Below, piece after piece: positions 45,790 through 56,649 of a stretch of 64,000 nt of DNA (its first letter is position 1; each line of letters opens with the position of its first letter). Made by a program: the position numbers and the translations under genes. Source of the stretch: Rana temporaria (taxonomy: Eukaryota; Chordata; Amphibia; Anura; Ranidae); NCBI RefSeq assembly GCF_905171775.1, contig NC_053489.1:331610089-331674088 (forward strand), read 5' to 3'. Under the pieces are notes generated by a model. That model worked only from the letters and a program-made list of their open reading frames with translations, made no database searches and was not told the origin of the DNA.

Positions 45790-46290
45790 CCGATCCGTTG
45801 GTTTACGCAGCTGGCATTAGTGGTGAAGAGAGACCAGGCCATCTCTGTTCACCGCTATGATCTAGTGATCTAGGAGGTCAGAAGTGATGTCATGATGTGT
45901 TAAACTGGTAACCTGTAAAAATGTTTAAAGCATTACCTATGAAGATTTTTAAGTATCTTAGTTTGTCGCCATTTCATGAGTGTGAGCAATTTTAAAGCTT
46001 GACATGTTAGGCATCTATTTACCCAGTGTAACATAATCTTTTATATAGTACTTTACCAAAAAATGTGGTTATGCATTGTTTTTTTTGCATTAAAATTCAT
46101 TAAAGAGTATTCTTTCCCCCAAAAAATGGCGTTTTAAAAACAATTGCACAAATACCCTGTGAAAACCCCAATTTTATTCTCTAAGATCTCTGCTACAAAA
46201 AATATATAATATTTGGAGGTTCTAAGTAATTCTTTAGCAAAAACACTTTTACAAAAAGTGTCAGAAAAGACCTCTTCTTAAAGTGGTTAA
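45790..46290 (+). mobile_element. TTAA MITE right half
   Basis: It contains the CCATTTCATGAGTGTGAGCA and TGACATGTTAGGCATCTATT block seen at 35100-35150 and ends CTTAAAGTGGTTAA at 46290. The left end is missing. Confidence 0.55.
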
Positions 46291-46313
46291 ACTTGAAACT
46301 TTTTTAACCACTT

Positions 46314-47045
46314 GATGACCACCTAACTCCGATATACGTCGGAAGAATGGCACGGCTGGGCACAAGCACGTACAGGTACGTTGCCCTTTAAGTGCCCAGC
46401 CGTGGGTTGTAATCGCGGCGCAATTGCGACCTGGTCCGAAGCTCCGTGACCGCGCCCGCTGGACCCGCGAATGGGTCACAGGAGCTGAAGAACGGGGAGA
46501 GGTGTGTGTAAACAAACCTTCCCCGTTCTTCTCTGTGGCTTGTCACTGATCGTCTGTTCCCTGTCATAGGAAACGACGATCAGTGACGTCACATGTCCAG
46601 CCACGCCCCCCCCCACAATAAGAAACACAAATCAGGGCACACTTAACCCCTTTAGCGCCCCCTAGTGGTTAACCCCTTCACTGCCATTGTCCTTTTCACA
46701 GTAATCAGCGCACTTTTATAGCACTTTTCGCTGCGAAAATGACAATGGTCCCAAAAATGTGTCAAACGTGTCCGATGTGTCTACCATAATGTCGCAGTCA
46801 TGAAAAAAATCGCTGATCGTCGACATTACTAGTAAAAAAAAAAATATTAATAAAAATGCCATAAAACTATCTCCTATTTTGTAAACGCTATAACTTTTGC
46901 GCAAACCAATCAATAAACGCTTATTGCAATTTTTTTTACCAAAAATATGTAGAAAAATAGTATGGGCCTAAACTGAGGAAAAATAATATTTTTTTATATA
47001 TTTTTTGGGGATATTTATTATAGCAAAAAGTAAAAAATATTGATT
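46314..47045 (+). mobile_element. TTAA MITE copy, truncated on the right
   Basis: It starts TTAACCACTTGATGACCACC and follows 36854-37825 block by block (ATGGCACGGCTGGGCACAAG, GATGTGTCTACCATAATGTC, CGCAAACCAATCAATAAACG). It stops where Harbinger-type sequence begins. Confidence 0.65.
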
Positions 47046-47276
47046 TTTTTTCAAAATTTTCGCTTTCGTTGTCATCGGATGGACTGATCGTGTATACGAG
47101 GCCTGAGGCCTCGTACACACGACAGAGAAACTCGACGTGCCAAGCCCGTCGAGTTCCTCGTCGAGTTCCTTGTTGAACTTGTCGAGAAGCTCGACAGGCT
47201 TGCTTTGCGTACACACGTAACAGACCAAAATCTGGTCGTTCTCCGGCGCGGTGACGCTCACGACGTATGACGCGAC

Positions 47277-47283
47277 TATAAAG
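47277..47283 (+). promoter_or_regulatory. TATA box of the Harbinger transposase gene
   Basis: TATAAAG lies 325 bp upstream of the transposase ATG on the same strand. Its surroundings, including GGCGCCACCCTTGGGGCT, are conserved in the MITE at 40132-40668. Confidence 0.55.
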
Positions 47284-48063
47284 GGGAGGTTTGATTTTGT
47301 TGGCGCCACCCTTGGGGCTCCTTTTGCTGATTCCGTGTTTACGCGTGTTAGTAAAAGTTTGGTGAGTGACGATTCGTGCTTTTCAGTCTTTGTGCTTTCA
47401 GATTGATCTCTGCCGTTCAGTTTGTACTTGTGGGGGTCGTATCTAGGCAATCGGGACGTGCGGTCAGGTCGTATTGTTTTACATTGCGGTCCTGTCCCCG
47501 CGTTTTTCATTGTCAGGGTCGTTCTTCATAGGTCTTGCTGTTCTTCACTGCGGTCTGTTTAGTGCAATTCTGATTTGTCGTTCGTAACTAGCCTTGTAGC
47601 CATGTTGCAGGCACCTAGTCGTCGCCGACTTCGTGCTAAGCATCTTCTGTGTGTAGGTCTGTTTGTTTATGACCTAGACGATGAGGAGTTCATGAACAGG
47701 AGGAGGACGCGTTCATGGACCAAGAATTGGTTGCTCCGTAGGAACCAATTCTCTCACATGCCTTTGCTGCGGGAGCTTCAGGAAAATAATCCTGTTGATT
47801 ACAGGAATTTCCTGAGGATGTCTGATCCCGTCTTTCAGCACCTGTTGGCTTTGGTGTCCCCCTATATTACCAGGCAGGACACCGTTATGCGGGAAGCCAT
47901 CAGTGCTGAGCAGAGGCTAGTTGCCACCCTCCGTTATCTGGCAACTGGGAGAAGCCTTCAGGACTTAAAGTTCTCGACGGGCATCTCCCCCCAGGCTCTG
48001 GGCCTCATCATTCCTGACACCTGCTCTGCCATCATCCAGGTTCTGCAGGAGGAATATATGAGG

Positions 48064-48825
48064 GTAAGTTTTCTCCTTTAATATCACATTTTATGTCTAT
48101 AATGTATGCTAATGTCTTGTAGTTATCTCCTCCTTCCCTAATTACCATGTCTGGAATATGCTGTGAATGTCCCCTTTGCCCCCATGCATGCTGTAAACTT
48201 TGATGCCCCTTTTTTGGCCTACATGCATATTTCCCATCACTTACCTCCCCAGCATGCTATCCTGGGCCCCAACCTACCTAGTCTAGTCACTTCCCAATGT
48301 ATTGTGTTATATCCATTGTAATGTCCCCCCCCCTCCCCTCCAAAATGTGTTGTTCACCAATAATCCAAATTATATTATTTTTGTACTCCCAAACTCATCT
48401 AGCCCTCCCCTCCAAAATGTGTTGTAAAGTCTATGTTCACCAATAATCCAAATTATATTATTTTTGTACTCCCAAACTCATCTAGCCCTCCCCTCCAAAA
48501 TGTGTTGTAAAGTCTATGTTCACCAATAATCCAAATTATATTATTTTTGTACTCCCAAACTCATCTAGCCCTCCCCTCCAAAATGTGTTGTAAAGTCTAT
48601 GTTCACCAATAATCCACATTATATTATTTTTGTACTCCCAAACTCATCTAGCCCTCCCCCAAACTTGGGCACTGGCCCATCAGAGGGGGTGTTTAATGTG
48701 TTAATTGTCTAAATATATTTAGATATAATATGCTAGTTCCCAGAAATGTTATAATGCTTATAATGTCTTTGTCTTATCTGCTTGCAAGGTTATGTGGCTA
48801 ATTTTTTGCATTTTTTCATCCCCAG
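48064..48825 (+). other. Intron of the Harbinger transposase, with 83-bp tandem repeat
   Basis: It is bounded by GTAAGT and TTTCATCCCCAG, with phase 0 on both sides. It contains four copies of an 83-bp unit (48340-48660). Confidence 0.75.
48340..48660. repeat. 83-bp tandem repeat, four copies
   Basis: CCAATAATCCAAATTATATT begins at 48357, 48440, 48523 and 48606, giving an exact period of 83. The copies are nearly identical, implying recent expansion. Confidence 0.9.
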
Positions 48826-49605
48826 CTTCCGTCCACACCACAGGAGTGGCAGTCTGTGGCTTTGGACTTCCAGACCCGATGGAACTTCCCCAACTGCGGG
48901 GGAGCCATCGACGGGAGCACGTCCGCATCGTGCCTCCACCCCGTTCGGGATCCCAGTTCTTTAACTATAAGGGGTTCAACAGTATTGTGCTGATGGCGGT
49001 GGTGTCAGCACAGTATGAATTCCTTTTTGTGGATGTCGGGATGAACGGACAAATATCGGATGGGGGAGCCTTCAGGCAGACGGAGTTTGCGCTTCGCCTT
49101 CAGGATGATGATCTGTCATTGCCACCGGATGACCAGAATGTAGAAGGCCTGCCATTTGTTTTCCTGGCTGATGAAGCGTTTGCCCTGGGACCCCATCTTA
49201 TGAGGCCATTCCCTCAGCGCACCCTCACCCCAGAGAGGAGTGTCTTTAATTTCCGGCTGGGCCGAGCACGCAGAGTGGTTGAGAACGCTTTCGGCATCAT
49301 GGCCAGCCGGTTCCGCCTTTTCCTCACCTCTCTCCACATGGCGGAATATAAGTGGAATACTATTATTTTTGCATGCTGCATTCTCCATAATTTTTTGCGG
49401 AGACAATCTCCAAATTATATGGCCCTGGTTGGGCCTGAGGCACAACTTTTGGCTCCATCACAAACTTTGGCGGGCCTTGAAGCTGGCCACACAGGACTGC
49501 CCCCCCAGAATGCCCGTGAAGTCCGGGACAAATACATGGACTATTTCATGGGTAGGGGGGCAATACCATCTCAAGCAAATTTGCCATAATTTTATCTTTC
49601 CCAAA

Positions 49606-49611
49606 AATAAA
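49606..49611 (+). terminator. Poly(A) signal of the transposase gene
   Basis: AATAAA lies 17 bp after the transposase stop codon. Confidence 0.5.
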
Positions 49612-49856
49612 TCCGAATCTTTTTTATAAACTTGTTATGTCTTGCTTGTGTTGCTTGGAGTTCTTTACTAAGTGTAACTAAGTGTATTTTCATTATCAAC
49701 TAGCAAACATTTCCCAGGTGACCCCCAAACCAAACACATAGAAAATTTAATGTATTTTAGGAAAAACACCACACACTTTTTTGAGGTTCAAAAGCTCTTT
49801 ATTTTACTAATTTTTTTTTTGGTTTGTTTTCCAAAATACCCTACAAAAATATTTGT

Positions 49857-50366
49857 TTGTTTTTTCTCATACAATATACAATAATTTTTGTAATTTTTTT
49901 GGTCTTTTTTCTCATACAATATACAATCATTTTTGTAATTTTTTTGGTCTTTTTTCTCATACAATATACAATCATTTTTGTAATTTTTTTTGGTCTTTTT
50001 TCTCATACAATATACAATCATTTTTGTAATTGTTTTGGTCTTTTTTCTCATACAATATACAATCATTTTTGTAATTTTTTTGGTCTTTTTTCTCATACAA
50101 TATACAATCATTTTTGTAATTTTTTTGGTCTTTTTTCTCATACAATATACAATCATTTTTGTAATTTTTTTGGTCTTTTTTCTCATACAATATACAATCA
50201 TTTTTGTAATTTTTTTGGTCTTTTTTCTCATACAATATACAATCATTTTTGTAATTTTTTTGGTCTTTTTTCTCATACAATATACAATCATTTTTGTAAT
50301 TTTTTTGGTCTTTTTTCTCATACAATATACAATCATTTTTGTAATTGTTTTGGTCTTTTTTATCTT
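49857..50366. repeat. 45-bp AT-rich tandem array
   Basis: A unit containing TCATACAATATACAATCATT plus TTTGTAATTTTTTTGGTC repeats about 11 times with period 45 or 46. It lies between the convergent transposase and Myb/SANT genes. The period near 45 keeps long frames open on both strands (for example MIVYCMRKKTKKITK units), which are artefacts. Confidence 0.9.
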
Positions 50367-50745
50367 AATAAACATTAAAATCTGGTTATTTTATTTTTTT
50401 GTTGTTTTTTTAATTAAATAAACAGTAAAATCTGGTTATTTTTTTTTTGTTTTTTTTTTTATTAAATAAACAGTAAAATCTGGTTATTTTATTTTTTTGT
50501 TGTTTTTTTAATTAAATAAACAGTAAAATCTGTTTTTTTTATTTTTTTTAATTAAATAAACTGTAAAATCTGTTTTTTTTTTTTTTTTTTTTTTATTAAA
50601 TAAACTGTAAAATCTGGTTATTTTATTTTTTTGTTGTTTTTTTAATTAAATAAACAGTAAAATCTTTTTTTTTTTATTTTTTTGTTGTTTTTTTAATTAA
50701 AGAAACAGTAAAATCTGTTTTTTTCGAATTTTTTTTTTTTTTTTC
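50367..50745. repeat. AT-rich tandem repeats, unit about 57-60 bp
   Basis: Repeated ATTAAATAAACAGTAAAATC separated by T-runs, about seven degenerate copies, ending just beyond the stop of the minus-strand gene. Confidence 0.85.
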
Positions 50746-50749
50746 TGAT

Positions 50750-51986
50750 TCAGACTCTCCCCAAAACATCAAGTAAATTTTTTAATTTATTTTTCACCCT
50801 CCTTGTTCTTTCTTTAATTTTTCGGTTGGCCAGATGAATCTCCTCCACCTCTTCTCTGCAGGCCCAGATTTCCGAGATAACCATCTGGACAGTATGCCTG
50901 TCCAAGCCACCACCTGATCCTGAAATGTGGGACAAAACCATTTTTAAAAATTAGGCAGGCCTACATCTACATTACCTGAAGCTGGGTTAGTTATATGTTA
51001 CTTTACCTGATGTGGTGGCAGGCTGCGCATCATCACCATCCCTCGGGGGTGTGGCTTGCTGGACTTCTTGCTCCCGTGTCGAAGCTTCATGACGCCCTAC
51101 GAGAATGAAGAAAATGGAAACAGGATTTTTATAGCTTATAGGCCTGAAAGAGGAATATGATTCACTTTATAAAATTTCTGGGACTATTGATGTTTTGAAA
51201 AACCCCTCAGGGCAAAACACAGGATTGAAGGCATTCACAAAGATCATGACAATTCTTGTAGCTTTGGTCTACTTTTAAACATGTAAGCCAACCAAGTATA
51301 CACTGGATCACCTCACCTCTGTGTGAACCCCAAAATGGGTTATTAAAGGGGACAACAATTATGCAAATGAGTCCACATGTGTCACCGACTGCTGAGCAGA
51401 CTCTCCTTTTACTGTATATATTTTAATTTAACAAAAAGTTTTGTTGTTTTAATAGCACATCTACATAATTTTCAATATTGATCTCACCCCAATTTTTGTG
51501 AAATGTCATAATTTTGAGGATTTTAAACACAATATTTTGTCGTTCCGAATGTACGTCCAGTTTGACGACAAATTCTTGTGCAGAAAAACATAATACAGTA
51601 CAACCTGAAATAAAAAACACATGGCGCGGAACAAATCTTACAAAATATATAACAAACTTACTTCTTCTAATCACTCTCCTGATCCTCTTCATTTGTTCCG
51701 GCTCCCGTTTTTTCAGGTCACACCACCTTTTCCGGATCTGCTCCTTGGATCTTTTCACCCCAAATTTCTGATGGAGACTCCTCCTCACCTTCTCCATTAT
51801 TTGTGCCTTGACCTTATTAGGGTACTTGTATGGCCCATGCCTCCCATCATAGTCCTCTGCTTTGAGGATGAGGACCATCTCCACCATTTCCTCAAAGGTC
51901 ATGTTGGTGGCCTTAAAACGGATTCTCTGTGTCATTCCTCGTCCCGCCTGGCCTGGCTCCTGTCTTGCTGCCATATTATCCAACAT
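50750..51986 (-). CDS. Harbinger Myb/SANT-like protein, three exons, intact
   Basis: The exons on the minus strand are 51986-51662, 51096-51007 and 50919-50750, with donors GTAAGTTTG and GTAAAG and acceptors TTCTCGTAG and CACATTTCAG. All junctions are phase 1, giving a 194-aa protein with no stop. It starts MLDNMAARQEPGQAGRGM. Residues about 20-105 form a trihelix or Myb/SANT-like domain (FEEMVEMVLILKAEDYDGRH, then VKRSKEQIRKRWCDLKKRE). A short acidic linker follows, and then a charged helix (VISEIWACREEVEEIHLANR) likely to be a coiled coil. Such partners bind Harbinger ends and recruit transposase (family knowledge). It faces the transposase tail to tail, as in the 10-12.8 kb element. Splicing is predicted, not observed. 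Confidence 0.8.
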
Positions 51987-52735
51987 GTGCTCCCAACAAA
52001 AAAAAGATGGAAAAGGGGCGGGGAAAATACGACACCATGAACGTCAGGGGCGGGGAGACGTGCGTAAAGTCCCACATGCGCGTGTATAAAGGGCTACCAC
52101 GTATGTAACTACATTTTGTAACTACTACTATTTTGTAACCGGTATGTAACTACATTTTACATGTTATTCTTGATTGAATGATTTTGTGGGCTACATCTTA
52201 GGTTCATAAAATAAAACATAGCTAGTTCGAAATTTGAAGGTAATGGTCCGCTATAGTGCCGTCGTACGTAACCAACGCTTTGATTATGCATTTTGATCCA
52301 ACTACTGTTGTGTGGGCAATCTCGGTTCTCATCAGGATGTCTTCTAAAAAAAAGTCGGTTTAAACATGATGCAAATGGTCGCTTTTATGTCTTGACCAAA
52401 CTAGATCGGAGTGCTTTTCTCTAACGTTTCATACACAAATGAGGATGAGATCTGGCTTTTTAGTTCGACACAACTGGTCATCTGTTTCCTAGGAACTGAC
52501 CCAACATGATCTGCTGCCAATTCCTCCTTGTCGTTTTTGCGACGGAAGATAAGGGGCGGGGGGAAACATCAATTTTTTTTAAGCATGGGCGGATGTCGTG
52601 TGCAAAGTGTATATAAGGCTCGAACACACGTAGCGTCCATACGACCGGGTTGCGTAAGAAAGACGTTTGAACGACAAGCGTGTAGGTATGCTTCGAACTT
52701 GGGACAGCAGTGGCATATTCAGGAAAGACAGACAT
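51987..52735. other. Region between the Myb/SANT and MADF genes
   Basis: It likely holds both 5' regions. TATA-like motifs on the plus strand are at 52085-52090 and 52610-52616. GACGTGCGTAAAG and CGTACGTAACC motifs are present, but no coding sequence. Confidence 0.4.
52610..52616 (+). promoter_or_regulatory. Candidate TATA box for the MADF gene
   Basis: TATATAA in the context AAGTGTATATAAGGCTCG lies about 590 bp upstream of the MADF ATG. A T2-like MITE (52736-53116) and an acceptor-like GTTTTGGACAG at 53184-53194 lie between, so a 5' UTR intron is possible. Confidence 0.4.
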
Positions 52736-53116
52736 TTAAAGGAGCAATAAGCCCAAATTGTTTGGGGCAGAAATAACTAACTTTACATTATATCAGTCTT
52801 GATTTCATGTCCTCATTGTCCCTTTTTGCTTTTAAGCAGCTGTAATCCTTTGCATAAATCCTCACTTCCTGGTTCTCTGGCTCCCTCTAAAATTTATCAG
52901 GGGAGCTTGTCACTGTGGTCTAATTTTTGAAATGAAAATATGCCCTGGATTTTATTTTTTTTGTTCTGTGTGTCTCTTTACTTCACAGAAACATTAAATA
53001 ATTTTAAAAGCAAAAGTGAAACTAGAGGCACATTATATGTATGCACTTGTATGTCTCTAGACACTGTAAACAGTCATTTCCTCCAAAAAAAGAGTTATCC
53101 ATTAGTGACCCTTTAA
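52736..53116. mobile_element. T2/Kolobok-like MITE upstream of the MADF gene
   Basis: It is homologous to 24966-25443. The right end TTAGTGACCCTTTAA is intact, and the left TTAAAGGAGCAATAAG is diverged. TTAA flanks both ends. It lies between the candidate promoter and the ATG, probably in a 5' UTR intron. Confidence 0.7.
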
Positions 53117-53200
53117 GGGCTAGCTGGTGAGAAAGAGTATTTAACTTTATAGACTGTGTATTGACATTATTTTTTTCTCCTTGGTTTTGGACAGGAAAAG

Positions 53201-55872
53201 ATGAACCTGTTTAACAGACCAGAATTTTTGGAGATATTTATTGATCGGTGGCAAGAACTTCCTGTTCTGTGGGCCACCAAAGACCCCATATCACGAAACA
53301 GAGAGTTGCGCAAAACCGCACTGGAGAGCCTGCTCCCACTTGTGCGGAGACAGGTGGGGTTTTATGTGACAACTGACCAGTTGGAGGTCAAAATTGGGAC
53401 CTTGAGAGGCACCTACAGGAAGGCACGCAACAAGGTCTTGGCTTCGATGAGGTCTGGAGCTGGAGCAGGGCGGGTATTTAAACCCAAGTTGTGGTACTAT
53501 AGCAAACTGAGCTTCCTGGATGAACACCTGGAGGTAAGGGAGTCACTTTCGAGCCTTGCCCCCAGAAGGCACAGAAGGCCCAGCCTTCCCTCCAGCCTTC
53601 CCTCCAGCCAACCTGCTGCTCCCTCTGCAGATGAACCCTCTCAGCAGCCTTCCATCCTGGATGAAGATCCGGATTTGCCCAGCTGGAGCCAGGTATATAG
53701 TACTTTCAATGTGCAAATGTGTGGTGTTTAAATGTTGTTAAAGAGATGTAAATTAAGATGTTAAAGGTCAAAAAAAAATAGAGGTAAAAGTGTTATACAG
53801 AACATTTGTCAGTATTGGCCAGGAATTTTTTTTGTGTGATTGACCATAAAACATGGGTCACAATGATTGGCTTAGCTAAGTCGTGACTAAGTCGTGACTA
53901 AAAAATATGCAACAGCTTAAAAAAAAATATTTTAATTTAAAAAAAAAGTAAAACTGTACTTTTTTTCCATACACAGGACGAGACCAGGCAGCAGGAGGAT
54001 CGGGAAAATGCCAGGCAGGAGGAGGACAGGGTGAGTGGCTTGGAGGAGGCTGCAGGCCCAAGTATCTTGGACGTGTTGGCAGGCCCAAGTGGCTTGAACG
54101 TGGTGGCAGGCCCAAGTGGAGCGGATGAGGTGGCAGGCCCAAGTGGGTTGGACGAGGTGGCTGGGCGAAGTACAAGATGTCAGGTGTCTCCTCTTCGCCT
54201 GCGTCCGAGAAGGCAGGTGAGGGATACAAGGGTGCGTGACGCCTCACTAGCCCTCATTCGGGACGCCCATGCAACCCTTCAACAGCCTCCCACTGCTCAG
54301 GAGGGATTTGTAACGGTGGTTTTGGCCAAAATGTCCGAAATGACAGTAGACCAGCGCCTCCTCTTTGAGGGACTCCTCATCACCCTCGCAAATCAGGGGG
54401 TGAGGGGTCTTCTCACGGAGGACACTGTCATTTGCCGCCATCCCCATCCTCACACACCACATAACTCCCAAGCTCCCCCACCTTCTTCTTCTTCTCATGC
54501 TCCTTCTCAACCTCCCCCACCTTCTTCTTCTTCTCATGCTCCTTCTCAACCTCCCCCACCTTCTTCTTCTTATCATGCTCCTTCTCAACCTCCCCCACCT
54601 TCTTCTTCTTCTCATGCTCCTTCTCAACCTCCCCCACCTTCTTCTTCTTCTCATGCTCCTTCTCAACCTCCCCCACCTTCTTCTTCTCATGCTCCATCTG
54701 AACATTCTTCTTCCTCTTCTTCTCCTGCTCCTTCTGAACATTCTTCTTCCTCTTCTTCTCCTGCTCCTTCTGAACATTCTTCTTCCTCTTCTTCTCCTGC
54801 TCCTTCTCAACATTCTTCTTCCTCTTCTTCTCCTGCTCCTTCTCAACATTCTTCTTCCTCTTCTTCTCCTGCTCCTTCTCAACATTCTTCTTCCTCTTCT
54901 TCTTCTACTACTCCTTCTCCTTCTACTGCTCCTCCTCCTTCTACTCCTCCTCCTTCTACTGCTCCTCCTCCTTCTACTCCTCCTCCTTCTACTGCTCCTC
55001 CTCCTTCTACTGCTCCTCCTCCTTCTACTGCTCCTTCTACTACTACTCCACCTTCTTCTTCTTCTCATGCTCCTTCTCAACCTCCCCCACCTTCTTCTTC
55101 TTCTCATGCTCCTTCTCAACCTCCCCCACCTTCTTCTTCTTCTCATGCTCCTTCTCAACCTCCCCCACCTTCTTCTTCTTCTCATGCTCCTTCTCAACCT
55201 CCCCCACCTTCTTCTTCTCATGCTCCATCTGAACATTCTTCTTCCTCTTCTTCTCCTGCTCCTTCTGAACATTCTTCTTCCTCTTCTTCTCCTGCTCCTT
55301 CTGAACATTCTTCTTCCTCTTCTTCTCCTGCTCCTTCTCAACATTCTTCTTCCTCTTCTTCTCCTGCTCCTTCTCAACATTCTTCTTCCTCTTCTTCTCC
55401 TGCTCCTTCTCAACATTCTTCTTCCTCTTCTTCTTCTACTACTCCTCCTCCTTCTACTGCTCCTCCTCCTTCTACTCCTCCTCCTTCTACTGCTCCTCCT
55501 CCTTCTACTCCTCCTCCTTCTACTGCTCCTCCTCCTTCTACTGCTCCTCCTCCTTCTACTGCTCCTTCTACTACTACTCCTCCTCCTTCTACTACTCCTC
55601 CTCCTTCTACTCCTCCTCCTTCTAATGCTCCACCTCCTTCTACTACTCCTCCTCCTTCTACTGCTCCTCCTCCTCCACCTCCTCCTCCACCACCGTCGTC
55701 TACTCATCCTCCACCACCTTCGTCTACTCCTCCTCCTGGCATGAGTACTACCCCTGTGGCACCACCTCCAGCCAGGCAGAAGAGGAAGGCTGCTGAGAAG
55801 GCTGCAGAGAAGGTGAAAGAGCAGGCTGCAGGGAAGCCACCAAGGAAGGCCTTGAAGAAATCAAGAAAGTGA
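53201..55872 (+). CDS. MADF-domain protein with long Ser/Pro region, intact, two exons
   Basis: Exon 1 is 53201-53692, the intron runs from GTATATAG to TTCCATACACAG, and exon 2 is 53977-55872. Phase is 0 at the junction, giving about 795 aa without a stop. Residues about 8-110 form a MADF (Myb/SANT-like) DNA-binding domain: FIDRWQELPVLWATKDPISR, then LRGTYRKARNKVLASMRSG and VFKPKLWYYSKLSFLDEHLE. After an acidic linker come decapeptide-like AGPSG repeats. A helical segment follows (MTVDQRLLFEGLLITLANQG) that may act like a BESS-type interaction region. Some 400 residues then consist of Ser/Pro/Thr repeats, including a 531-bp duplicated block. The tail is basic (KRKAAEKAAEKVKEQAAGKP), a likely nuclear signal. 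A role beside the Harbinger transposase is inferred from position; a domesticated host gene is the alternative. Confidence 0.75.
54475..55690. repeat. CT-rich coding low-complexity repeat with 531-bp duplication
   Basis: About 1.2 kb of almost pure pyrimidine on the plus strand, built from CCTTCTTCTTCTTCTCATGC-type and CCTCCTCCTTCTACTGC-type units. The landmark GCTCCATCTGAACATTC recurs at 54691 and 55222, a 531-bp (177-codon) offset that keeps frame. Long Leu-rich and Arg-rich frames on the other frames and strand are shadows. Confidence 0.9.
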
Positions 55873-56141
55873 CTCCCTTACTTCCATGTGGTGTACCAGA
55901 GTGGTGTACCAGAGTTCAGGCTGCTATAGTACCACAACCTGGTGACATCTGCCTGCCCTGCTCCAGTTTGTGACCTCGGGAGTCCAAGACCTTGATGCGT
56001 TCCTTCCTGAATGAACCTCTCAAGTCCCCATTTTGGCCTCCAACTGCTCACCAGTCACATCAGGCCACACCTGGCTGTGCACAAATGGCAGCAAGCTCTC
56101 CAGTGCTGACTTTTGCATACTTAATTTATTTTTATAACCAA

Positions 56142-56147
56142 AATAAA
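56142..56147 (+). terminator. Poly(A) signal of the MADF gene
   Basis: AATAAA lies 270 bp after the stop codon at 55872. Confidence 0.45.
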
Positions 56148-56149
56148 TG

Positions 56150-56649
56150 GTAAATTTTTATTTTACAGTTCATACTTGTCCTATTTTTTTGAATTACAAT
56201 TTTGCAAGTGAGAAGGCAGGTTATTTTTTTAAAAAAATTGGATATAAGGTGTAATTTGAAAGGGACAGATGAGATAAGACAAAGCAATAAGGTTTCTATG
56301 GGGGGAACTTGACATTACAAAAAATAAAAGGATTTGCATTTTTGTGAACTTTAAAATTAAGGTGAATATTAAGAGCAGGATTTAAAACACAGGACCAAAA
56401 TAAGGTGAGAATATTAAAAAAAAAAATATTGAGATCAGTAAGAAAAAGGTTCCACCAAATTTTAAGGAACTCTGTGTGAATATCCTAAAAAAAAATATTG
56501 CTGTTTTGTGCCCTTACAAAAAATTGTGTAAAGCGCTGCAAATAAACGATGAAATAATGTTGGAAGCGACACGAATGTGCTATCTCCATTCCAAACGCTA
56601 GTTTTACCTATGTTGTTCTCCAGTGTCTAAGTTTTTGACAGGTTTCTTA
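56150..56649. other. AT-rich sequence without recognised features
   Basis: Probably internal to the Harbinger block; no gene or repeat is supported. Confidence 0.4.

Larger units (their letters stand above)
47602..49589 (+). pseudogene. Harbinger DDE transposase, two exons, single frameshift
   Basis: Exon 1 (47602-48063) starts MLQAPSRRRLRAKHLLCV and includes a helix-turn-helix-like region ending in ATGRSLQDLKFSTGISPQAL. The donor is GTAAGT. Exon 2 (48826-49589) follows TTTCATCCCCAG. It reads WQSVALDFQTRWNFPNCGGA then IDG (first catalytic Asp). One base is missing at about 48915-48917, and the next codons (HVRIVPPPRSGSQFFNYKGF) lie in another frame. The rest is open: LADEAFALGPHLMRPFP (second Asp), VVENAFGIMASRFR (catalytic Glu), ILHNFLRRQ, stop at 49589. 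AATAAA follows at 49606. Counting the lost base, it would encode about 408 aa. Exon 2 alone gives all catalytic motifs except the broken joint. It may be a sequencing error rather than a mutation. Confidence 0.85.

Noticed and set aside
49788..50421. Lys-rich and Phe/Ile-rich proteins up to 195 aa
   Set aside because: Products of the 45-bp AT array on both strands.
54247..55744. 486-aa Arg-rich (-) and 415-aa Leu-rich (+) proteins
   Set aside because: Shadow frames of the CT-rich repeat; the Ser/Pro frame is the one joined to the MADF exon.
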